Shown: positions 1 to 6,900, counted from the first letter of the stretch. The stretch is 14,181 nt of DNA from Thomasclavelia sp. (GCA_020024765.1 JAHHTG010000021.1:1-14181), one strand, 5' to 3'. The notes: a model not told the origin generated them from the sequence alone. Numbers and translations are program-made.

Positions 1-885
1 AAATAACTCCACTTCCATAAATAAATCGACGTCATAAGTCGCTTTGACTTTTGCACGAATATAATTTGTCGTCGAAATAAAATCTTCAGCTTTAGCTTGA
101 CCAACGTTCAAGATAAAATTTGGATGTTTCGGACTAACTTCAATTCCATTATATTGATAGCCTCTTAAACCTACGCCATCAATTAAACGCCATGCAAAAT
201 CACCTTCTGGGTTCTTGAAACAACTACCAGCACTTGGTTTATCAAGCGGTTGAGTTGCCTTACGACGTGTTAGACGTTCTTTCATTAGCGCTTTGATTTC
301 TTCGCTATTGCCTTTGGCAACATTTAATCTCGCGGCGATAATAACCCAATCCAAATGTTCATGAAAAATAGAATGACGATAAGAAAAATCCAATTCCTCA
401 TTCTTCATCCAGACAAATTCGCCATCTTTTAGCACTAAAACGCTGTCGACAATATCGCTCATAGAACGCTTATATGCACCAGCATTCATGAAACACAAAC
501 CACCAAGAGTACCAGGAATACCGCTAGCAAATTCAAGGTTCGTAATGCCTTGTGATGCCAAGACGTTGGCAAGACGTGGCATCAGCATACCAGCTTCTAC
601 ATAAAGTTTTCCATCTTCTTCAAGTCCATAATGATTAAGATGTTCAAGACGAATCACACAGCCTTGGTATTCATCACTGCCACAAACCAAATTAGAGCCA
701 CGCCCTACAACCTTAAAAGGAATTCCTTCTTCTTTTAAATAAGTTACAATAATCTTTAAACGGTTTAAGTCAAAAGGCGAAACCAAATATTTAATAGCAC
801 CACCAATTTTGATTGTAGTGATGTCACTAAAACGGGCATCTACTCTTAAATCACCATTCGATGATAAAAAATCTACTGTTTCCAT
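1..885 (-). CDS. murB: UDP-N-acetylenolpyruvoylglucosamine reductase MurB, 3' end cut by window edge
   Basis: MurB uses FAD and NADPH to reduce UDP-GlcNAc-enolpyruvate to UDP-MurNAc, the second committed step of cytoplasmic peptidoglycan precursor synthesis. I translated 295 codons from the ATG at 885 to the window edge without a stop; family members are about 300 residues, so only a few C-terminal residues are missing. Visible motifs are TTIKIGGA (23-30) and GRGSNLVCG (61-69) of the FAD domain, ASGIPGTLGG (120-129), MNAGAY (133-138), SYRHS (168-172) and AGSCFKNP (219-226). Ser221 lines up with the catalytic serine that protonates the substrate in E. coli MurB (GSFFKNP). The short form without extra loops looks like a type II enzyme. 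The start codon lies inside the end of murG (13-base overlap), with AAAGG about 10 bases upstream, so translation is probably coupled to murG. Confidence 0.95.
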   Translation of the reverse strand, partial: METVDFLSSNGDLRVDARFSDITTIKIGGAIKYLVSPFDLNRLKIIVTYLKEEGIPFKVVGRGSNLVCGSDEYQGCVIRLEHLNHYGLEEDGKLYVEAGMLMPRLANVLASQGITNLEFASGIPGTLGGLCFMNAGAYKRSMSDIVDSVLVLKDGEFVWMKNEELDFSYRHSIFHEHLDWVIIAARLNVAKGNSEEIKALMKERLTRRKATQPLDKPSAGSCFKNPEGDFAWRLIDGVGLRGYQYNGIEVSPKHPNFILNVGQAKAEDFISTTNYIRAKVKATYDVDLFMEVELF

Positions 886-1940
886 ACTTCTTCAACCTTT
901 CTAATAATATCTTCAATTGCATTATCAACAGCCATGTTACGAGCATTCTTACCTAATTTAGAACGCTTAACATCGTCGTTTAATAAGCTTTCAATTGTCA
1001 TTTTTAATTTATTGGCATCTAAATCTTTTTCTTCAATCATAATAGCAGCATCATTATCCACTAATGTCTTAGCATTGTAGAATTGATGATTATTTGGCAC
1101 ATATGGTGAAGGGATTAAGATGCTTGGTGTACCTAAAGCTGTAATTTCGGCCAAAGTTGTTGCACCAGCACGTGAAACTAATAAATCAGCATTAGCCATC
1201 ACTTCAGCTCCTTTAATTTTATCAAAAATCTTAATTTGCGTATCATTGTATGATTTAGCTTTATCATAATGTTTAATACCTGTTGCATAAATAATCTGAT
1301 AATCAAAATCTTTTAATAATTTAAAGTAATCAAGAATAACATTAAGAACAGTTTCAGAACCTAACGAACCCATGAAGATAACGACAGTCTTCTTCTTGGG
1401 ATCTAGTCCCATATCTTTAATAACAATTTCGTCCTTCACAATTGTCTTAGCAACACTAGCTTGAGGATTGCCTAAAACCAAAGTATTTGGATTCTTAAAT
1501 TGTTTAAGACTTTCTGCATAAGAAGTGATCACTAAATCAACTTTTGGATCTAAATAACGATTAGCACGACCCACAAAGGAATTCTGCTCATGAAGAACAG
1601 TCTTAATACCTAAATGCTTTGCTGCTAGAATAACTGGCACTTCAATATAATTACCAAAACCCATCACTAAGTCATAATTCCCTTTTAAAAGTTTTAGACA
1701 TTGATGGTAACTTTGCATAATTGATAATAAACTATAAACTTTTTGGATAACACCACCACGAGTAGTCTTTACATCTAAACCAATAAATCTAAAACCAAGA
1801 CTTGGGATAACATCTTTTTCCATACGGCCATTAGCCCCGATAAACGTGACTTCATGGCCTCTTTTAATCAATTCATTTGCTAATGATACAGCCGGATAGA
1901 TGTGGCCACCTGTACCACCTGCTACTAATACAATTCTCAT
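873..1940 (-). CDS. murG: UDP-GlcNAc:undecaprenyl-PP-MurNAc-pentapeptide GlcNAc transferase MurG
   Basis: MurG transfers GlcNAc from UDP-GlcNAc to lipid I, giving lipid II, at the inner face of the membrane (GT28 family, GT-B fold). From the ATG at 1940 it is 355 residues, normal for the family. It has the N-terminal glycine-rich loop GGTGGHIYP (8-16), HEQN (117-120), the linker to the C-terminal domain with GSLGSE (191-196), the donor-binding stretch SRAGATTLAE (256-265) and NNHQ (283-286). An alternative ATG at 1946 adds only Met-Ala. I prefer 1940 because a short leader ORF ends in ATGA overlapping that codon, and because MurG proteins usually begin just before the first strand. It lies 41 bases downstream of the small membrane protein gene and overlaps murB by 13 bases, so the three are probably one operon. 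No ftsW, mraY or murD is seen next to it. Confidence 0.95.
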   Translation of the reverse strand: MRIVLVAGGTGGHIYPAVSLANELIKRGHEVTFIGANGRMEKDVIPSLGFRFIGLDVKTTRGGVIQKVYSLLSIMQSYHQCLKLLKGNYDLVMGFGNYIEVPVILAAKHLGIKTVLHEQNSFVGRANRYLDPKVDLVITSYAESLKQFKNPNTLVLGNPQASVAKTIVKDEIVIKDMGLDPKKKTVVIFMGSLGSETVLNVILDYFKLLKDFDYQIIYATGIKHYDKAKSYNDTQIKIFDKIKGAEVMANADLLVSRAGATTLAEITALGTPSILIPSPYVPNNHQFYNAKTLVDNDAAIMIEEKDLDANKLKMTIESLLNDDVKRSKLGKNARNMAVDNAIEDIIRKVEEVWKQ

Positions 1941-1968
1941 TGCCATAATTTTACCATTTTACACCTTT
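1937..1968 (-). promoter_or_regulatory. murG ribosome-binding site with a six-codon leader ORF
   Basis: The only Shine-Dalgarno-like site before murG, AAAGGTG (1968-1962), is 15 or 21 bases from the two possible murG ATGs but 4 bases from another ATG at 1957-1955. That ATG opens the mini-ORF MVKLWQ, whose TGA stop (1939-1937) overlaps the murG ATG at 1940 as ATGA. This layout fits translational coupling, where ribosomes finishing the leader peptide restart at murG. The geometry is read directly; the coupling is inference. Confidence 0.45.
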
Positions 1969-1981
1969 GTTTAATATACGA

Positions 1982-2227
1982 TTACTCATCTAAAAAGACA
2001 TCATTGTGTTCCTCAACCTTTACTTCATATGGGAATTTCTCACAAATGAAATAAGTGATAATTGGATTAATCAAAAGTAATTCAATAACGACCATGATTA
2101 ATTTAAAATGATGGTTAAATGTAAAGAGTTCGAGTCCAAAATTAAAAATATGATAGTTTAGAAAACTAACTAAACAATATATAATGATTACTAAAATAAA
2201 GTAAATGATTCTTTTAAATACTTGCAT
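1982..2227 (-). CDS. Small two-helix membrane protein of unknown function, ahead of murG
   Basis: I do not recognise this gene. From the ATG at 2227 it encodes 81 residues: a short basic N-terminus (MQVFKR), a strongly hydrophobic helix at about residues 5-24, a Phe/His-rich connector (GLELFTFNHHF), a second hydrophobic helix at about 43-63 ending near ITYFICEKFPYE, and an acidic tail (EEHNDVFLDE). Both termini are probably cytoplasmic. An upstream in-frame ATG at 2248 would add seven residues (MLTERKT), but it sits in the arm of an inverted repeat with no ribosome site. The 2227 start has a weak AGAAAG seven bases upstream. The gap to murG is 41 bases with no terminator, so it probably shares the mRNA with murG-murB, and a role at the membrane in lipid II synthesis is possible but unproven. 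It could instead be a non-specific lineage protein. Confidence 0.7.
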   Translation of the reverse strand: MQVFKRIIYFILVIIIYCLVSFLNYHIFNFGLELFTFNHHFKLIMVVIELLLINPIITYFICEKFPYEVKVEEHNDVFLDE

Positions 2228-2240
2228 TGTTTTTCTTTCT

Positions 2241-2280
2241 GTTAGCATTAATTAGTTAACATGCTAACCTATTTATTATA
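2241..2280 (-). promoter_or_regulatory. Candidate promoter and 5' hairpin/operator of the small membrane protein-murG-murB unit
   Basis: On the minus strand a perfect -10 box TATAAT lies at 2280-2275; no convincing -35 is seen. The predicted start near 2268 is the first base of a perfect inverted repeat, GTTAGCAT (2268-2261), 12-base spacer, ATGCTAAC (2248-2241). It could be a repressor operator on DNA or a hairpin at the 5' end of the mRNA. Confidence 0.45.
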
Positions 2281-2320
2281 ACTTATAATTGAATTTAACG
2301 CATGGTTTATGGGCTAGATA

Positions 2321-2352
2321 TTTATGAAAATTTAATGAAAATTTAATAAATC
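2321..2352. repeat. Tandem 11-bp direct repeat in the divergent intergenic region
   Basis: TGAAAATTTAA occurs twice back to back (2325-2335 and 2336-2346), and the flanks extend a looser TTTAATGAAAA-like periodicity to 2321-2352. The second copy ends about 46 bases upstream of the -35 of the yitT-like gene. Head-to-tail 11-bp spacing is typical of sites for OmpR/PhoB-family response regulators, but chance in AT-rich DNA cannot be excluded. Confidence 0.4.
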
Positions 2353-2392
2353 TCTAGCTCCTAACAAGAGATAAAACGCTCTTTTAGCTAAT

Positions 2393-2440
2393 TTGACAAT
2401 TAATGAATTATCGGCTAAAATATCAATATTTTAAAGGAGG
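2393..2440 (+). promoter_or_regulatory. Strong sigma-A-type promoter and ribosome site of the yitT-like gene
   Basis: TTGACA (2393-2398), a 17-base spacer and TAAAAT (2416-2421) give a predicted start near 2428. The ribosome site AAAGGAGG (2433-2440) follows and is seven bases before a TTG codon at 2448. The promoter covers the in-frame ATG at 2403, so that ATG cannot be in the mRNA, which fixes TTG as the start. Confidence 0.85.
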
Positions 2441-2447
2441 TTTTAGT

Positions 2448-3074
2448 TTGTTTAAAGAGATTAAAGCGAAAAAGGTCTTAATGTGTATCGTTGGTAGCAT
2501 CATCTTAGCTTTTGGGCTCTATAATGTTCATTCCTTTGCTGATATCACAGAAGGCGGCATCTTGGGTTTAACGCTTTTGATTGAACACTGGTTTCATATC
2601 TCACCTTCAATTAGTGGTTTCATCTTGAATTCCATTTGTTATCTGATGGGATTTAAAATCTTGGGTGCAAGTTTTATCATTTACTCTTTCTTCTCAGGAG
2701 CTAGTTTTTCACTTGCTTACGCCTTCTTTGAACAATTTCCACCATTGTGGCCTGAGATTGTCAATCATCCATTCATTGCATCCATTGTCGGCGCTTTATT
2801 TGTCGGTATCGGGGTTGGAATTGGTGTAAGAGCTGGTGGTGCATCAGGAGGCGATGATGCGCTATCCATGACTATCTCATCGATTACCCCTTTCTCGATT
2901 GAAACAATCTATTTAGTAAGTGACTTAACGGTTCTTGTACTTTCACTTTGTTATATTCCTTTTAGTCGTATCTTCTATTCTTTATTTACATGTATTTTAT
3001 CAGGCCAAATTATTGGCATTGTATCAACCTTCCATAAACCGGAAGAAGAAACAGAAGAAGACAATAAAAATTAA
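2448..3074 (+). CDS. YitT-family (DUF161) integral membrane protein, TTG start, no C-terminal DUF2179
   Basis: This is a polytopic inner-membrane protein of the YitT/DUF161 family, whose biochemical role is not established. From TTG it is 208 residues. About five hydrophobic segments are visible (roughly 10-27, 37-50, 57-90, 108-128 and 152-192). Family-type signatures are ADITEGGILGLT (31-42), the N-pl-G region around NSICYLMGFKILG (61-73), and RAGGASGGDD (128-137), corresponding to the GGSTGGTD motif of YitT. The usual family length is about 280-290 because of a cytoplasmic DUF2179 domain; here the protein stops after the membrane part with a short acidic tail (EEETEEDNKN). The start choice rests on the promoter and AAAGGAGG site. 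It is transcribed alone and ended by the hairpin at 3073-3097. It diverges from the murG unit and converges with the CPBP gene. Confidence 0.85.
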   Translation: MFKEIKAKKVLMCIVGSIILAFGLYNVHSFADITEGGILGLTLLIEHWFHISPSISGFILNSICYLMGFKILGASFIIYSFFSGASFSLAYAFFEQFPPLWPEIVNHPFIASIVGALFVGIGVGIGVRAGGASGGDDALSMTISSITPFSIETIYLVSDLTVLVLSLCYIPFSRIFYSLFTCILSGQIIGIVSTFHKPEEETEEDNKN

Positions 3075-3097
3075 AAACGGCTTAATTGCCGTTTTTT
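3073..3097. terminator. Bidirectional intrinsic terminator between convergent genes
   Basis: AAAAACGGC (3073-3081), loop TTAATT, GCCGTTTTT (3088-3096) form a perfect 9-bp stem with T runs on both strands. It overlaps the stop codons of both the yitT-like gene and the CPBP gene and should serve both. Confidence 0.85.
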
Positions 3098-4046
3098 ATG
3101 ATATAGGTAGTAATAATTTTTGAAGCCCACTTGTATTTAAAAAGGCAAAAATCATCATCATCGCAAACACAAAGATAATCACAAAACGTGTAAAGAATAA
3201 TTGTGATATTGTCTTAACGTTGTGACGTTTATGAATCTTCAAGAAATGGAATTGACGCGTTAAGAATAAAATTAGTGTCAACACATAAATCGCAAAGATA
3301 ATTACACTTGCGACTAAATAATAATTCTCTGAAATCAATTCAACACCATAAATAATTGCCTGGTAAAGAATGTGAATGACAATTGCAGGTTGTACACTAC
3401 GATAACGTAAAGTAATTTGTGATAAGAAAATGCCCAAGGCAAATGCTGGTAACATTTGTGAAAAAGAACCATGGAAAACCGCAAAGATCAAACTACTAGC
3501 CACCATCGCAAAATAATAACCAAAACGTCCTAAACTCTTTAATAAAACACCTCTAAAGGCAAATTCTTCAATAATCGGCGTTGCGACAATGCATAGGAAC
3601 AAATATAGTGGTTCCTTGATAAACTCAGCACTGCTTGGCACGCCAATCGGAATCATCAGTCCAACTCCAAATGGGACATAGTTATTGATAATTGAAGTCA
3701 TAAAAATCAATGTTGTACCAATCGCTGTAAAGACAATAGTATTAGTAATGATATCCATAAAACTAAAACTACATTTAGCGAAGATTTCTTTAATTTTAAT
3801 TTTACTATGCTTCATTAAAATGAAGAATGGCACAAAAGTTCCAATGATGACAAAAAAGTATATATAAGCAATTCTTAAAAAGATGTTGTTTAAATTTGGA
3901 TGTGCACTAATCGTAATATTGGCATATTGTGTTAAAGCAAATGGCAAATAAGCCACACACAACATGTATAAAAGAAGGACCAATCCAACAAACTTAAATT
4001 CATTTTTGGCATAATTAGCCGATACTCTACGTTTCTTAATTTTCAT
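3096..4046 (-). CDS. CPBP-family (Abi/CAAX-like) intramembrane metalloprotease
   Basis: This 316-residue multi-spanning membrane protein belongs to the CPBP (ABI, CAAX prenyl protease 2/bacteriocin-processing) family of glutamate-type intramembrane proteases. Its core motifs are intact: EEFAFRG (160-166) gives the EExxxR signature with Glu160, Glu161 and Arg165; FAVFH (188-192) gives FxxxH with His192; His225 lies in HILYQ. About eight hydrophobic segments are visible, two or three of them (residues 15-80) before the core and one after it (285-303). In Bacillota such proteins act in peptide processing, bacteriocin immunity or membrane protein maturation. There is no bacteriocin gene nearby, so the substrate is unknown. 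No Shine-Dalgarno site precedes the ATG at 4046; the predicted mRNA start is only about five bases upstream. Confidence 0.88.
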   Translation of the reverse strand: MKIKKRRVSANYAKNEFKFVGLVLLLYMLCVAYLPFALTQYANITISAHPNLNNIFLRIAYIYFFVIIGTFVPFFILMKHSKIKIKEIFAKCSFSFMDIITNTIVFTAIGTTLIFMTSIINNYVPFGVGLMIPIGVPSSAEFIKEPLYLFLCIVATPIIEEFAFRGVLLKSLGRFGYYFAMVASSLIFAVFHGSFSQMLPAFALGIFLSQITLRYRSVQPAIVIHILYQAIIYGVELISENYYLVASVIIFAIYVLTLILFLTRQFHFLKIHKRHNVKTISQLFFTRFVIIFVFAMMMIFAFLNTSGLQKLLLPIS

Positions 4047-4057
4047 AAATTTAACTA

Positions 4058-4086
4058 ATTATTGCATAATTCAAGTAATTATACAA
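4058..4086 (-). promoter_or_regulatory. Candidate extended -10 promoter of the CPBP gene
   Basis: On the minus strand TGCAATAAT (4066-4058) is an extended -10 with a 5/6 hexamer match. A weak -35, TTGTAT (4086-4081), is 17 bases upstream. The predicted start near 4051 leaves about five untranslated bases and no room for a ribosome site. Confidence 0.45.
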
Positions 4087-4096
4087 ATAAATAGTC

Positions 4097-4108
4097 TATA
4101 ATATGGGC
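4097..4108 (+). promoter_or_regulatory. Candidate promoter giving a leaderless mRNA for the FAD dehydrogenase
   Basis: A consensus TATAAT (4097-4102) is followed by six bases and then ATG at 4109. The usual start of transcription, seven bases after the -10, is the A of that ATG. No good -35 is visible and no Shine-Dalgarno site exists upstream of either candidate ATG (4103 or 4109). Confidence 0.5.
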
Positions 4109-5665
4109 ATGTTAATAGTTAAGCAAATCAAATTAAATGTCGAAGAATCAGAAAAAAATCTGAAAAATAAATTAATTAAAAAGTTACATCTTAAACCTGA
4201 AGATCTAATTTCTTATGAAATTTTTCAAAAATCATTAGATGCTCGTAAAGATTTTAATTACGTCTATAGTTTAAAAGTCAATCTAAAACACGAAGAAAAA
4301 TACCTGCATAAACCTGATGTATCTAGTTATAGTGAACCTGATATCAGTTGTCCTAAGATTAAAACAGATATTCGTCCAATTATCGTAGGTTATGGTCCAA
4401 CGGGTATCTTTGCAGCAATTCGCTTGGTTGAAGCCGGTTTTAAACCATTAATCTTTGAAAAAGGTAGTCGTATTGTAAAACGTGTTAAAGATGTTACGCG
4501 CTTCTTTAATGAAGGCGTTCTAAATCCTAACTCCAATGTCCAGTTCGGTGAAGGTGGTGCTGGAACTTTTTCAGATGCCAAACTAACAACACGTAATAAA
4601 CATCCATTCATTAAATATGTTTCTGGAATTCTAATTAAATATGGGGCTAATCCTGAAATCGCCTATGAATCTCATCCTCATATTGGAACAGATGTCATTC
4701 GCACCATCATCACAAGAATTACTGATGATTTAATTAAACAAGGCGCAGAATTTCATTTTGATGAACCATTAACTGATATCCTAATCAAAGATAATCATAT
4801 TGAAGGCATTAAAACTGCCAATGGTCAATACCTAAGCCCGATTGTCATTCTCGCTACAGGCCATAGTGCTTATGATGTCTTTAAGATTCTAGATAAGCAT
4901 GGTGTCAATCTCGAACAAAAAGACTTCTCCGTAGGATTCCGAGTTGAACATCCACAAAGTTTTATCAATCAAAACCAATATAAACAACATCTCAGTCCAA
5001 ATCTTCCGGCTGCCGAATATTTCTTAACAGCCAAAACTTCTGTAAATAAAGGCGTCTACAGTTTCTGCATGTGCCCTGGTGGTTATGTAGTTCCTTCAAG
5101 CAGCGATTTAGAAACAATCGTTACAAACGGCATGTCATATGCAGCTCGTGATAATAAACTAGCTAATAGTGCTTTACTTGTACAAATTAATAAATCGGAC
5201 TTTGGCGAAGAACTCTTCGGTGGTTTCGATTACATTCATAATCTCGAAAGAAAAGCTTATGCAATTAGTGGTTCATATAAAGCCTTAAGCCAAAATATCA
5301 AAGACTTTATGCGCAACGAAGTTCACGATTTAATTTCTAAACCAAGTTACTGTCTAGGAACTTACAACTATGATTTCAATAAATTCTTTGATGAGAGACT
5401 GATCATCGCTTTTAAAGAAGCGTTTGAACACTTTGATCATTTAATTCCTGGTTTTATTGAGAAAGGCATTATGATTGGCCCGGAAACCCGTTCAAGTTGT
5501 CCGCTAAGAATCGTGCGTAATCAATATTTTGAAAGTACTAACATCAATGGCCTTTACCCAGGTGGTGAAGGTGCTGGCTATGCCGGCGGTATCGTATCTA
5601 GTGCACTAGATGGCATTAACATTTCAAATAAAATTATCGCGAAATTCACTCCTACTTCACATTAA
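4109..5665 (+). CDS. COG2509-type NAD(P)/FAD-dependent dehydrogenase
   Basis: This is a cytoplasmic flavoprotein of the uncharacterised FAD-dependent dehydrogenase group COG2509. From the ATG at 4109 it is 518 residues. A roughly 85-residue N-terminal region (alternating strands and helices, rich in Lys and Glu) precedes the Rossmann fold, whose dinucleotide loop is GYGPTG (94-99) with an acidic end to the second strand at FEKG. Group hallmarks are NVQFGEGGAGTFSD (143-156), CMCPGGYVV, ETRSS (459-463) and the C-terminal FAD-binding PGGEGAGYAGG (484-494). The substrate and pathway are not known. An in-frame ATG at 4103 would add Met-Gly; it immediately abuts the TATAAT box, so I chose 4109. The htrA-like gene follows after 30 bases with no terminator, so the two are probably co-transcribed. 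Confidence 0.9.
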   Translation: MLIVKQIKLNVEESEKNLKNKLIKKLHLKPEDLISYEIFQKSLDARKDFNYVYSLKVNLKHEEKYLHKPDVSSYSEPDISCPKIKTDIRPIIVGYGPTGIFAAIRLVEAGFKPLIFEKGSRIVKRVKDVTRFFNEGVLNPNSNVQFGEGGAGTFSDAKLTTRNKHPFIKYVSGILIKYGANPEIAYESHPHIGTDVIRTIITRITDDLIKQGAEFHFDEPLTDILIKDNHIEGIKTANGQYLSPIVILATGHSAYDVFKILDKHGVNLEQKDFSVGFRVEHPQSFINQNQYKQHLSPNLPAAEYFLTAKTSVNKGVYSFCMCPGGYVVPSSSDLETIVTNGMSYAARDNKLANSALLVQINKSDFGEELFGGFDYIHNLERKAYAISGSYKALSQNIKDFMRNEVHDLISKPSYCLGTYNYDFNKFFDERLIIAFKEAFEHFDHLIPGFIEKGIMIGPETRSSCPLRIVRNQYFESTNINGLYPGGEGAGYAGGIVSSALDGINISNKIIAKFTPTSH

Positions 5666-5669
5666 TAAC

Positions 5670-5690
5670 TATAATTTAATAGTGAGGTGA
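5670..5690 (+). promoter_or_regulatory. Ribosome site and possible secondary promoter of the htrA-like gene
   Basis: GAGGTGA (5684-5690) is five bases before the ATG at 5696 and fixes that start over the GTG at 5687, which lies inside the ribosome site. A TATAAT (5670-5675) just after the upstream stop codon could be an internal -10, but no convincing -35 is seen, so the promoter part is weak. Confidence 0.4.
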
Positions 5691-5695
5691 TAAAA

Positions 5696-6811
5696 ATGAA
5701 CTCAATCAATTATAAAAACTTATTAATTATTTTCTTAGTTGCCTTATTAGGCGGCTTTATTGGAAACTATGGTGGTGCGAAATTATCTCAACCATCAAAT
5801 CCCGTTGCATCTGAAAATGGTCAACAAACAACAACATTAGTCACAAAAACAGAGAGTGATTTAAAGAGTGCAATCGAAAAAGCTTATCCAACTGTCGTCA
5901 GAATTAAATCATCTGCAACTCAAATCGATTTCTTCAATCGTGAATCAACATCAGCCGCATTAGGTTCTGGCGTTATCCTTTCTGAAGACGGCTATATCGT
6001 CACAAATAATCACGTTATCGATGGTGCACAAGAAGTTACAGTTTATATCGGAGACGATCTTGAATTACCAGCAACATTAATCGGTACTGACCAAAAGACT
6101 GATATCGCATTAATCAAAGTCGAAGCACATGATTTACCATATGCCAAGATTGCTGATAGTGATCATATTGAAATCGGTGATGATGCAATTGCAATTGGTA
6201 ATCCATTAGGTTCTGGTATTTCTGTTACAAATGGTATCGTCAGTGCCATCCACAAAGAAATTACCATTAATCGTGAAACTATGTCATTGATTCAAACAAA
6301 TGCCGAAATCAATAGCGGTAACTCAGGTGGTGGCTTATTTAATATCAATGGTGAATTAATTGGTATCGTTAATGCCAAGACATCTAGTTCAATGAGCATT
6401 AATTCTGCCAGTGTTGAAGGTTTAGGTTATGCCATCCCTTCTAATACTATGGTTAATGTTGTTAAATCATTAAAAGAATTCGGCTATTACAAGAACCGTG
6501 CGTCTCTTGGTGTTACAATCAGCGAATTAAGTCAATCAAGCAATGGTTTTGAAGTAGGCATCTACATTACTAGCATTCAAGCAAATAGCGCTGCCGAAAA
6601 AGCTAACTTGCAAGTTTATGATCGTATCATCAAGATTAATGGTGAAGAAACACCTACTTATACACGTTTAAGCTATTACTTAAATCAATTTGAAGTCGGT
6701 GACGAAATCACATTAACCGTTATTCGCAATAATAAAGAAATGGACGTTAAAGTCACATTACAAGAAGCAGTTAATCCAATGGCTGCCAACCAAGAAACAA
6801 ATGGTAACTAA
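5696..6811 (+). CDS. HtrA/DegP-like membrane-anchored serine protease with PDZ domain
   Basis: This trypsin-like quality-control protease should act outside the membrane on misfolded or secreted proteins. It is 371 residues from the ATG. The N-terminus has one hydrophobic segment (about 8-24) without a clear signal peptidase site, so it is probably an uncleaved anchor, then a low-complexity linker rich in Gln, Thr and Ser (31-52). The catalytic triad is complete: His106 in VTNNHVI, Asp136 in KTDIALIK and Ser210 in NSGNSGG. A single PDZ domain covers about 268-356, with the peptide-binding loop near SLGVTI and a DRIIKINGE strand typical of the family. Length and layout match HtrA/HtrB/YyxA of Bacillota. 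No CssRS-type two-component genes lie nearby, so stress control is not shown by context. A strong terminator follows. Confidence 0.94.
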   Translation: MNSINYKNLLIIFLVALLGGFIGNYGGAKLSQPSNPVASENGQQTTTLVTKTESDLKSAIEKAYPTVVRIKSSATQIDFFNRESTSAALGSGVILSEDGYIVTNNHVIDGAQEVTVYIGDDLELPATLIGTDQKTDIALIKVEAHDLPYAKIADSDHIEIGDDAIAIGNPLGSGISVTNGIVSAIHKEITINRETMSLIQTNAEINSGNSGGGLFNINGELIGIVNAKTSSSMSINSASVEGLGYAIPSNTMVNVVKSLKEFGYYKNRASLGVTISELSQSSNGFEVGIYITSIQANSAAEKANLQVYDRIIKINGEETPTYTRLSYYLNQFEVGDEITLTVIRNNKEMDVKVTLQEAVNPMAANQETNGN

Positions 6812-6846
6812 TATTTGGGTTCAATAAAAATATTCTATTTTTCAAG

Positions 6847-6886
6847 AAACGGTGTAACTCCAGTTGGAGTTACACCGTTTTTAATT
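6847..6886 (+). terminator. Strong intrinsic terminator after the htrA-like gene
   Basis: AAACGGTGTAACTCC (6847-6861), loop AGTT, GGAGTTACACCGTTT (6866-6880) is a perfect 15-bp stem followed by a T-rich tail. The reverse strand also reads as a hairpin ending in AAACGG-TTT, but the T tail is best on the plus strand. Confidence 0.92.
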
Positions 6887-6900
6887 TAAATACTCATATT

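Noticed and set aside
2353..2392. Nested short inverted repeats TAGCT/AGCTA and AAGAG/CTCTT upstream of the YitT promoter as a riboswitch or terminator
   Set aside because: The arms are five bases and not contiguous, there is no T run, and the region is upstream of the predicted transcription start, so it is not in that mRNA.
2403..2447. ATG at 2403 as start of the YitT-type gene
   Set aside because: It lies between the -35 and -10 of a consensus promoter and has no ribosome site; the TTG at 2448 has AAAGGAGG at ideal spacing.
3096..4046. CPBP gene as part of a bacteriocin or immunity locus
   Set aside because: No leader-peptide gene, bacteriocin precursor or ABC exporter is found in the neighbourhood.
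4390..4611. Minus-strand open frame inside the FAD dehydrogenase gene
   Set aside because: It lies opposite the conserved NVQFGEGGAGTFSD region; the coding sense strand explains the open frame.
5687..5695. GTG at 5687 as start of the htrA-like gene
   Set aside because: The GTG is part of the ribosome site GAGGTGA, which is correctly spaced for the ATG at 5696.
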